A stretch of DNA of 64,000 nt from Chlorops oryzae (lineage: Eukaryota; Arthropoda; Insecta; Diptera; Chloropidae), in assembly GCA_020466095.1 (NCBI GenBank), contig CM035808.1, positions 32,178,391-32,242,390 of the forward strand. The letters run 5' to 3'. Both the position numbers and the translations under genes were made by a program. This document shows, piece by piece, positions 10,801 through 22,897 of this stretch. The stretch's first letter is position 1; each line of letters starts with the position of its first letter. Under the pieces are notes generated by a model, which saw only the letters and a list, made by a program, of their open reading frames with translations, had not been told where the DNA came from and searched no databases.

Positions 10801-13800
10801 ATAAATACTTTTTTAATGTCATATTATAATATTTCAGTTACTATGAAACTAAATAAAGTTGGAAAAAATCTCATAGACTATTCTACATCAATTCTAATGA
10901 AACTAGTGACATAATTTTGTTGAAAAAAAGGCAGAATTTCATTCTTTCCTTATTGAAATATTTCAGATTAGTTATTCATGGACGAAAGAGTTCACATGAT
11001 ACAACGATGACAATAACAAAGTTATGCCATATAAAGGGAAAACGATAGTTTTCATTTACATACAGAGCATAAATAAAGCCGAAAAGAATGCCATCATAAA
11101 AGTAGTTTCGTCTTATTATTTAGCAAAGTACAAAGCTCCCGCTTAGCTGTGCGTATTTATGGGAGCGACGGCGATGCAGCGGCGTTTGAGCATTTGCCTC
11201 TTTTGTAGTTGAACGGAGGATTTAACAGACTGATTAAAAATTATGGTTTTAAGTTAAATTCAATAACTTTGGTGTATCTCATGTATCCCTAGAGCACTTT
11301 AAGCCAAATGATTTTTTTTGAAAAAAAATCGATGTCATAATTATTATTTGCGATCCCTGCTTTTAACAACATAAAACATGTTAAGCTTTTGCGAGTAATA
11401 ACGACGATTGTGCGTTTAATGACTTTTACAGATATGAAGTGTTGCATTTAACATACCTTTTATATAATCGCTCAATATGCAGCAACAAACACTTCTGTAT
11501 TCTTGTTGTTTCTCTAATGAGAGCTTCATCTCGCAACCAACATGTTTCACTCAACATAAATGCAAATTCAATATGGCGATCAAATTTTCTATGACTTTTC
11601 AAACACTTTTTCTGCACAAAATTTCACATTCCACGATTAAATTATTATCACAATCCATTAAAGATCAAACAAAGAACGTATTTCACTATTAATTTCGACA
11701 AAATCGGGGTATTAGTATTGAATTCGATCAAATCAAATTGCAGTAAAAATGCAAGTCACTGCGAAATACATACGCGCCGAAGAACTTTTTATACGCGACG
11801 CACGAGTGTCATTGAGAGAATGATCTCCTTTGTCAAATTCTTTCCTTTTTATGTTTTTTCAGCTTCGTTAACATGTTTATAAACATTTTTTCCGAATTTG
11901 GTATGTTTTAAGGTAGTATTCTTTTAGAAAATATGTTGCAATTTGAAGAAATGTTTAAATGTTCACTGATTAAAAAATTACACAAAAAACACAAAAAAAA
12001 TATCGTACATTATCTAAATGGTCATCAATAGTTGGATTCAACTAAGCCATTTCAAACATTCTTGTAAGGTTTTTCGCGACAGTTGATGGCTCATAGTCAA
12101 TGACCGAATTCTGTTAGCTAAAAACAAAAAAATGTTTACCAGATGTCAATTATACTTAAAAATTTAAATATGAATTCAAACTGACATACATGCATATAAT
12201 TTTCGTCTAAATAAAGTAATTCATAATTTCTCTTAACCCATGCAACCCAGAATTCCTTTAAAAATTCATTTTTTTTTTTTTTAATATTCACACATTCTTA
12301 ATCCTTCTTTATGTTTTATATCTTTTTGTCTATTTTCTTTCGAATATTTTCGCATGTGCAATTGCGTTTTGTTATGATAAAGTGCCGCTCTCCACTTCGT
12401 TATCCAATTCACAGAGCGAATTCGAGTTGAAGACGACGGCAGGAAGTACGCCTTGCGGCTATTGCGAGAGAAACTTCTCAAATTGCATCAGTGAAGCGTA
12501 TTTCCAAGCACGATTCAGCATGAATCTTTCCCGAGTTCCTCAAATTCTTTGCCAAGGCGAATGCAAGTCGAGAACTTCACGTAACGTAACCGGCATATGT
12601 GAAAGAAGCAACTCTTACGTGATTGCGTCGTTTAAGTGTGCTAAGTAAGAAGAGTTTAGAAGTTTTTACTTCAACAAACGTTGCACACTGTGCCCTGTGA
12701 TGCTTCTGGTGCAAAAACAAAGAAGTTCAACATTTTGCAGATTGTTACTGCCATTGTTTTTTACAGTTTTTCTGACTCCCTATTTCAACTTTAGCTCGAT
12801 ATGGATTTTGTCAAAACTTTAATTCTTCCTTTCTTCTTAATTTTTTCCATCTGAACAACTCCGTTTTAATTTCATAGAATAGATATGATAGAATTATGGC
12901 GTCACCTGCAATGCACGTTTGCTTTATTTTACTGGTTGTGAGTCCAATCGCATGATATCTTATCTGTACGCAATCTTAAAACATTTCCGATAAAGTAGAA
13001 TATGTATTTCGAAAGCATTTTTTGATAAGAATTGTTTATGCTTAAAATAGGGTTAAAGTTTTTATACAGGTTCTTGAATTACATCACGAATTTAATATTA
13101 AGAGGCTTTATTTCTATAGAAAAGTTTATAAATAACCCAGTCGGCATTTTAAATTGCTACAATATTGCAGCAGTATTGCTTCTGCAATATTGCATATTGT
13201 AGTAATGTTGCTGCAACATGTCAATGACCGCCTTTTCATTATATATGTATATGTATTATATATGCAATATTGCAGGAACATTTATTATTAATATTGTAAA
13301 TTCAACACTGCTGCAACATTACAGAGATGTTACACTTTCAATGTTACAACTTTTACATTGCTATAATATTACTGCAACATTATTCTTGGAGAAGCAATGC
13401 AGTGTGGGAAATTGTATAATACAATGTAAAAAAATTTATAAAGCAATGATGCATAGTTTCCTTTACCGCAAAAACAATACAAACAATACATGCAAATATT
13501 AGGTGTAGTAAAAAGAAATCCATTATTTTTCCAATAGATGGCGTTATTTATCTGCATCTCGCGTTGTATAAGTCCGATCGTGTTCCGCTAGGGGGCATTA
13601 GAAAGATGACAGTTCCTACTAAAAAAGCTTTTTTGACACTTTTTTGATTGATTGATTCAGTTTTGTTTGAGAGCTTGTCAAAGATGGACATCAGCAAAGA
13701 GAAAATTCGCTACATTTTACAGTTTTTCTTCGATAAGGGAGAAAACGCAAGCCAGGCGGCTGAAAATGTGAATAGCGTTTATGGACCTGATACTGTAACA

Positions 13801-16800
13801 GCCAATCATGCGCAATTTTGGTTTCGTCGATTCCGTTCCGGTAACTTCGATGTCAAGGATGCACCAAGGCCAATTGTCGAAAATGTCGATAAAATCATGG
13901 AAATTATCAAGTCCGACCGTCATGTTAGCACTGTTTCGATTGCAAAAGAGCTAAAGATTGCACAAAAAACCGTTTGGAACCATTTGAATAAGGCTGGATA
14001 CACAAAGAAGCTCGATGTATGGGTGCCACACGAGTTAACGCAAAAAAACCTCATAGACCGAATTTCTATCTGCGAATCGCTGCTGAACTGCAACAAAATC
14101 GACCCATTTCTGAAGCGGTTGGTGACTGGTGATGAAAAGTGGGTCACTTACGACAACGTCAAGCGAAAACGGTCGTGGGCGAAACACGGTGAACCAGCGG
14201 AAACGGTGGCCAAGCCAGGATTGACGGCCAGGAAGGTTTTGCTGTGTGTTTGGTGGGATTGGCAGGGAATTATCTACTATGAGCTGCTCCCATACGGCAA
14301 AACTCTTAACTCGGAACTCTACTGTCAACAATTGGACCGTCTGAAGGAAGCAATCGCCCATAAGCGGCCAGCTTTGCCCAATAGGAGAGGAATTGTGTTC
14401 CATCAGGACAACGCCAGGCCACACACATCGATAGTGACTCGCCAGAAGCTCCGGGAGTTTGGTTGGGAGGTTCTTCTGCATCCACCTTATAGTCCGGACC
14501 TGGCACCAAGTGATTACCATCTGTTCCTGTCCATGGCGAACAATTTTGCTGGTGAAACATTCGCTTCAAGAGAGGCTTCTGAAAATCGACTGTCTCAATT
14601 TTTTGCTAATAGGAACGAGGGCTTCTATGAGAGAGGCATATTGAAATTACCTTTAAAATGGCAACAAGTTATCGAACAAAACGGCGCATATTTGACCTAA
14701 ATCGGGTCATTCTAACTATCTTAAATAAAGCCCTCAATTTAATGCAAAAATAATGGATTTCTTTTTACTACACCTAATATATGGAAAAAGTTACAATCAA
14801 AAGCGCGCATTGAAATCGGTTCCATATGTTTCGATATGTTCCAAATTTTATGGAATTCCTGCATTATTGGAAACCAGGTATCAAGCTCCGTTATTAGGTA
14901 CATTAATGATTCTTCTTTTTCCGAGGTCCCTGGAGCGGAATTTCGGGTACTCATATCCATTTATATAATTTTAGTTTAAATAAAAATTATTTCCATGAGG
15001 CCTTGAAATTACTACCTACACTTTTTCTTCTCCAAAGCAATTTGTCAATATGTATATTTTTAAGAATACGCACTTTAAACACAAGAAACGAAAAAGCGGT
15101 TAGACGTACTTATAACAGCTCATGGCCCACTTGAATAAACATTTCAAGCTTTAATCATGTTCTGCTATGTTAAGTGCTTACTAAGTCAAATTGATATATT
15201 GATTGTTTGCCAACAAAATGAACAGAATACATTGCCACAATTTTATTGAAAAACCACAGCAAAATTAACTGAGCTCAAAACATGAATTCCCAAAAGAAAA
15301 TATTCATTCCTAATCTTGGGGCTTATTTCACCATTACCAGATAACCCACATACTTAATATTCAAAGTAGGAAATCTTTTCGTTTATCATTTTAATTAACA
15401 TTGTAAATATAAAGCCCAAGTCTTTTCTTGTCTTACTTGCCAACATATTAATAAACAATAAATTCAATGCGTAAACACTGCACAAAATTAATTGATAACA
15501 ATCCAATCCAATCTGATTCAATTGAACTGAAACGAACGAAACCCACAAGTAAGAAATCCAATATTTACCCCCAAAAAATAAATCACGAACAACTGCAAAA
15601 TTTCTACCTTATCAATTAATACATACGAATTAATATATTTATGTAAATATGTACAAACATGACACGAATACATATGTATATAATTTACAGTTATATGAAG
15701 CACTTCATATCTGGAAAATTCATTAAACGCACAATCGTCGTTATAACTCGCAAAAGCTTAACATGTTTTATGTTGTTAAATTTAGCATAATTTTTAATTA
15801 GTCTGTTAATTCCTTTGTTCAACTAGAGAAGAGGCACATGCTCATACGCCGCCGCATCGCCGTCGCTCCCATAAATACGCACAGCTTCGTGGGAGCTTTG
15901 TACTTTGCTAAATAATAAGACGAAACTACTTTTATGATGGCATTGTTTACGGCTTTATTTATGCTCTGAATGTAATCGCTTTATCCTATTTTGTTTTCTG
16001 TCATTTTTGCGAAACTCCGCTTTCCTTGTCTGCAATTTAAGGCAATTATTTGAAAATTATCGTTTTCCCTTTTTATGGCATAACTTTGTTGTTGTCATCG
16101 TTGTATCATGTGACCTCTTTTGTCCATGAATAACTAATTTGAAATATTTCAATAAGGAAAGAATGCAATGCTGCCCTTTTTTAACAAAATTATGTCAGTA
16201 TTTTTATTAGAATTGATGTAGAATAGTCTATGAGATACTTTCTTAACTGTAGTTGGTTTCACAGTAAATGAAAAATTATAATATGATATTAAAAAAGTAT
16301 TTATTTTAATTTAATCACTTGATTGAACAATTTTTACAACTTAAATGGTCCCGTCATAACATTTATTGAAAGGTGTCGAAACATCTCCTCAAATCGCAAC
16401 ATATTTTCTAAAAAAAATTACTTAAAACATACCCAATTAGGAAATAATGTTTATAAACATGTTAACAAAGATGAAGAAACATAAAAAGGAAAAGAATTTA
16501 ACAAAGGTGATGATTCTCTCAATGACACTCGCTAGTCGCGTATAAAAAGTTCTTCGGCGCGTATGTATTTCGCAGTGACTTGCATTTTTACTGCAATTTG
16601 ATTTGATCGAATTCAATACTAATACCCCGATTGTTGTCGAAATGAATAGTGAAACACGTTCTTTGTTTGATCTTTAATGGATTGTGATAATAATTTAATC
16701 GTGGAATGTGAAATTTTGTGTAGAAAAAGTGTTTGAAAAGTCATAGAAAATTTGATCGCCATATTGAATTTGCATTTATGTTGAGTGAAACATGTTGGTT

Positions 16801-19800
16801 GCGAGATGAAGCTCTCATTAGAGAAACAACAAGAATACAGAAGTGTTTGTTGTTGCATATTAAGCGATGATTTGTAAAGGTATGTTTAATTTAAAATCTT
16901 ATAAAAATTCTTATTTTGCTCGGAGGAACATTTCGTGCGGGTATGAAAAGTGAAAATAAGTAAGCTAATTGCATTTTTGTAGAGCTTTCTCTCCTGTATG
17001 ACGTATGTATGTTGCTATTATAAAACGAGCAATTTGAAAAGGTGTAGTTATTGACGTAGCCTCTACGTCACCCAACAAAAAAATAAAAAAATATTTTTAA
17101 ATGTATTTCAACTGCAGGGACTTATTATGGACAAGAAAGCAATTGTGTTCAGTTACGGATTTTAATTGGGGTCCAAAATTTTAAATACATATTTATAAAT
17201 AATGTTTAAGCACATGTTTAAGTTTACACAATTAATACGTTGAATATTTATCTAGATTATGTTCTCCTAAATATTTAATTAATATAATTGTTTCTTATTT
17301 ATGATTAATTACCTCAAAATTAAATAAGTTTCACGCAAGCTCTATAACATAAACCAAAAAATTAAAAAAAAAAATTTGAAAAATATAATTTCCTTAGAGA
17401 AAATGACACATTTTTCAAAGAGTAATTGAATTCGTTTCAATTAATGAAAAAGTCAATCGTGGGATGGGCTTCTAATTCAACTTTGTAGGTTTCTTTAAGC
17501 GATGTTTGTCATCAACGAAGAAGCTGAATTTGAAGTCGACTTTTGACACGCAAAGAAAAAAAAATTATTTCTGTCATTTAAACGCACATTTTGTATCTGC
17601 AATGAAGAACCAGAAACGCCTCAATTAAATCCTCTATATGTTAACTCAGACAAAGACTGTGCTCTGTTGGCCTTTTTATTGTGAAATTAGTCCATTCAGT
17701 TTCTTCCATATGAAAGAACTCATGCTTAAATGAAGCTGGGAGAACTTTCATTTCCATAGAACTCGCTCTTAATTTATGTAACGGATGTGTTCGTAATTAC
17801 TCTTTAATTTAAACTGTCCGTATTCATTAAAAATAACGACGACCCTTCGAACAAGCCAATGACGTTTTATGTGGCTCTGCTCTTTTGACAGTTACTTTGC
17901 GATTCTCGCCCCATAATTTCAATCAAGGAGCAAGGACATTTTTCCTGTGCGATTATTATTGTTATTAATTAAACACGTTCTTCTTTTCATCTAAAAGTTC
18001 GAGTCAGTTTTTGCTCTCCATGGACTTTAATATTTTGTAATAAAATACCTTTTGGATACGAGAATATACGTAAAAACTTCGTATTGATTTGCGATTTTTT
18101 TCTTTTAAATTATTTTGCTTCACAGATCATTAATTTTAATCGCAATTTTCGGTCTTTAATTGCTTTAGTTTCTTGAAAAGCGGCTAGCTTTGAGGTGATT
18201 CGGATAAAAGTAATTATCAAAAATAACAATCAGTGCTGGGTTGACTCATTTTGAGGCGCATTTTTGAAAAAAGAAAGCAGTATATAAAGGCCTATAAGAT
18301 ATCATTATTACATATACATCACTAGATAACTGGAGCTTTAACAATGTGTTGGCGCAGTCAAATGGATATGAATATCACTCCTCTAGTCTTTTTCAAAACC
18401 CCTTATCATATACCAATTTCGAATATATGAATAGGAGGCATCCATTTTGATAGTCCTGAAATCCTCAGCCACTTAGTCCTCTTACCGTTAAGCCGCCAAA
18501 CTAAGTTAATGAAGCCCTTCGACTCAATTTCAGTAAAAAATAAGAATTTCCTTACATGACATTAAATTAGCATATCTACTCATTGTTCTTCGTCTCTTTC
18601 CCTATACTTAATATTGTCTGCTAGAGTTTACCCTTTGCATCTTTCTCAATTCTTTTCAATTAAAATTTTATTATCGTATTTTACTGACCTTTCCTTTCTT
18701 CTTGTTTTCGTATTGCCGTCAACCGCAGTCCCACTAGAATTAATGACTTGAAATTGTTTCTCACAGTCGGCTCAGGGCTCAACTGTCTTATTAAGACTTG
18801 TTCTTTCCAACTTCGAAATGAATTTCACAGAAGTAAAGTTGGAAGCCCTGTCCATCCGCCAGCCACTTCATGTTCTTCCTCGTTATTATTTATTTATAAA
18901 TTCTTTTTTTTTTGTAAATTTTTAAAAGAGATATGAACCGATTGCATTAATTTTCATTACATTTGTAATTTTAGTTTTCTATTTATTCAATTCTATTCTT
19001 TGAACCATCATAGAGCTTCATAGCTTGAAAAAGAGCAACTAATAATTTCCGGGAACAATTAAAATCGTTCATAACTCATATCGAAGTATATTTGCTTATT
19101 GTTTTTTCTCATAATTTCTCTTATTTTCCAAAAAAAAACAGAGCAACATGCAATTCCATATGAAGCAAAGGCTTTAAATGAACATTCCGCAAACAATAGA
19201 AAGTTTCGCCCTTTGCATGTAGTGAAAGCACCACTGCTGAAAAGAATGGTGGTGCGAAGGTAGGAGAAAAAATTCACAGAGACTAAATAAAGTGTCCCAC
19301 GAACAGTTCCGGCATCATGAGTTATGGTCTTGTGTGGTTTAAATAAAATTTGCCTTACTTGGAGTCGGATGAAAGCACAGAAACTATATCCCCTCTTAAG
19401 GTGCATCTCTTTTGACATGGTTGCTACAGGGAAAAAACCCAATCAAGCATTTCTTCTTCTCACAAACGATTAAATTTTATTTAAATTAAATACCTTCAAC
19501 TCTGTGCGGAGTCGTATGCGATGGTACGACATATGTATATTTCCTGATTTTTTTATTTTTTCAATCAAATGACATTCTTTTGCCTCATACTCGGTAGACT
19601 GACAATAGAGTTGCATGGCGACATTACAATCCAAAAGTCCAATTATATTTAAAATAAAAATTCTATAGAAAAATTCTTAGAAAGTGTGACGTTTTAAAAT
19701 AATTGTTGGCATGAAGTACATTTTCTATTTTCTATGGTAAATTTCGACAAACTAAAATGCTGCTTTGGAAAGTTTTTAAATCTCTCAATTACCCACAAAT

Positions 19801-22754
19801 TTGAATATTGTACTGTTGAATTTGTTCACTGGGAACAAAGTTATATTATAGTAAATCTCCATAATACAGTCAGATCCTTGACGAGTGGACATCGGATGCA
19901 GGAAAAGCTTTTCGAAGTGAAAGTTTGCTGACGTTGAACAGAAAACGACTCCATAAGCAAAAAAAAAAAAAAAAATACCCTGATCATTGATATACATACA
20001 CTCATGAGGGCTTTCATTGTAAGAATTCATTAAAGGGTCTCAAAATTATAATAAAATATTTTGAATTTTTCTCAAAAATATTCCAATTCAAACTCTCCGA
20101 AAGCTTACGACGCTTTTTTTTGGTTCACCCTTTTTATTTGCAGTCTTCTTTAAAAAGGGTAAATCACTTTACTTTTGGACCACCTACTGTTAAATTGTAA
20201 TTTGAGATGGGTACAACAAAGTGGAAAAGATAACCCTCCTTCGCAAAAACAAGTTCACGGGATTCTCCTGTTGTTTTCCCTTTTTCTTTAACAAAGGTGA
20301 TCTTGAAAAAAATTACTTCATGTTTAGGTATATTTTTATAAAGCTCCACCAAACCATAAGCGCATATCCTTATGCTTTATTCGTGTTTACTTCAACAAAT
20401 TCAAGACAAATGACACACACACACACAAACACACACGCACCCTTACTGTCCTTAACGAAAGGCTATGAATGTATCTCAAAGTCTCTGCCATTTGTGTACT
20501 TCCGGGAACGTTTTTCCTTTTCCCCATGTAAGTAAAAGAAATCACAATGCATTCAGGTTGAACAAAACAAATTATAGAAAAAGACAGGCAACGTACGTAA
20601 TTAGTGCTCTTTTTCAACATATTTCAGCATAAGTGCCCAAGGTAAGAATAATCCCGCAGGCAATTGCATCAACGTGTACTGGCAACACACGTCCCAGCAA
20701 TTCATGCAGCAACAGCAGCAGCAGCATCGTGTCCTTGTGAATTGTGGTGATGGTGCCGTAAAAAGCTAAAGTTCTTAGACAATTGCTCTTCACATATGTG
20801 TGCACTCATTGTAATTAAGAATGTCACTCACTTAGTTAGCTGAGGAGAGTAGAAGGACTTCCATTATTGCTGGGGAAATCTTTTTGCTTTAGAGATTAAA
20901 ATGACTTCAAAGACATTCAGACAAATGCACATTAATCAAAAAGAAAGTCTTTGTTATACATAGTAATTTACATGGGCTTTTCAACCATGCAAGGCTTGTA
21001 AAACCTTGGAATCCTATCGTATGTACTGGAGTCATTATCATCCTTCTTTTGGAAAACAATTTTTGAATACGGGAGAAATGGAGGCACAGCCTTAACGAAA
21101 AGATCATTATCAAGTGGGACAAATAATGCCAAACTCAATGCACTCACTGCTGATCGTTTAGAAATGATAACAAAATGCGTATAAGAAATCAGGCGAATCT
21201 CTTAAAACATTTGTAGAAAAAAATTGTGTGAGGAAAAAGTTCAAATTCTCAGGATGTTTCCTACTTTCTAACATTTCTAAAAAAATTGCCTTGTCTTAAA
21301 AATCCGGCAATCGATTCTAATTTCATAGAGTAACATTAATCAGTGCTTACACAAGCTACACTCCCTAAAACTACAATCACATTTTCATATCTCCTTGGAT
21401 CTCTTCATCCACATTCAGGATAGCAAAGTTGCAAAGCATTTCAAAGCAACAATGTTTTGCAACACTCTCCATTAAAGCTCTTTGCAACTCAAGCTACCAA
21501 CTGCAATGTCAATACACTTGTTCCTTCGTTTTGCTTGCTGTCAATCTTAAGCGATTATTCTATCAAGAAACTTGTTTCGTTAAGTTTCCTTCGTTGTTTT
21601 AGGTTTCCATTTTATTTTTTATTTAAATTCTCATCATTCTTCGAAGACACATAAAACTATAAACGCAATTTTCTATACAGTTTCCAGTGCCCATCTCGAC
21701 ATTCGATGTTGCATTCATCGTTCAAATGGAATGCAATGCACGCTTTTGCCATAAACGTAGACATAAACATTCGCTGCTTACAGATTATTGAAGGAAGGAA
21801 ACTTGCCACGCAACTTGAGAATTGAAGTGTAAATATTTGAAATGGCTTCTCGCTAAAAATAGAGATGCAAAGATAACACACAACAGAATATTCCGATGCA
21901 ATGAGTTTTCAATTCTCTCTTTCATGATTTGTCTTCAAAATTGAAAACTCCAAATATAAAATAGAAGAAGAATTGGCAGAAAAACTTCAACTCGAACGCT
22001 AGTTAAAGCATTTGTAAAGAATATTTTGATGAGGCTCGTTATGGGGTTTGGCTCAAAAGTTCATTGATTTTGCGTGGGTGATTGACCGACAATTAAAAAT
22101 GCAAAATAATTTGAAAATGAACCATAAAGCTTATGGACTGATGATCAGATATATGCCTTGAACTGAGTTTCTCTGTCTCTATCTCTTTTCTAACGCTCTT
22201 GTCTCTATCGCTTTTCTCCCGCTCTTGTCTCTCTCTCTTTTCTCTCTCTCTCTCTCTTTTCTCTCTCTTTTCTCTCTCTCTCTTTTTCTCTCTCTCTCTT
22301 TTCTCTCTCTCTTTTCTCTCTCTCTTTTTCTCTCTCTCTTTTCTCTCTTTTTCTTCTCTCTCTCTTTCTCTTTTTTCTCTCTCTTTTTCTCTCTTCTCTT
22401 TCTCTCCTCTATTTTCTCTCTCTCTCTCTCTCTCTTCTTTCTCTCTCTCTTCTCCCTCTCTTTTCTCTCTGTCTCTTCTCCCTCTCTTTTCTCTCTGTCT
22501 TTCTCTCTCTTTCTCTCTCTCTCTTTCTCTCTCTCTCTATCTCCCTCTCTCCTTCTCTCTCTCTACTCTCTCTCTCTCTCTCTGTACTCTCTCTCTCTCT
22601 CTGTACTCTCTCTCTCTCTCTGTACTCTCTCTCTCTCTGTACTCTCTCTCTCTCTCTGTACTCTCTCTCTCTCTACTCCCTCTCTCTCTCTACTCCCTCT
22701 CTCTCTCTACTCCTCTCTCTCTATCTCTCTCTCTCTCTCTCTCTACTCTCTCTA

Positions 22755-22816
<62 letters not shown>

Positions 22817-22818
22817 CT

Positions 22819-22849
<31 letters not shown>

Positions 22850-22860
22850 TCTTCTCTCCT

Positions 22861-22897
<37 letters not shown>

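Noticed and set aside
11426..11692. Overlapping frames on both strands shared by the three inverted-repeat units as a possible small gene
   Set aside because: On the minus strand only one of three copies stays open to the donor-like site, so coding conservation is not shown; kept only as a repeat.
12382..12648. 88-residue cysteine-containing frame
   Set aside because: The opposite strand is also open, no signal peptide or known cysteine pattern, and it lies in the loop of an old repeat.
14035..14569. Minus-strand frames of 161 and 87 residues inside the first mariner, and the equivalent ones at 50245-50761
   Set aside because: Antisense shadows of the transposase coding sequence.
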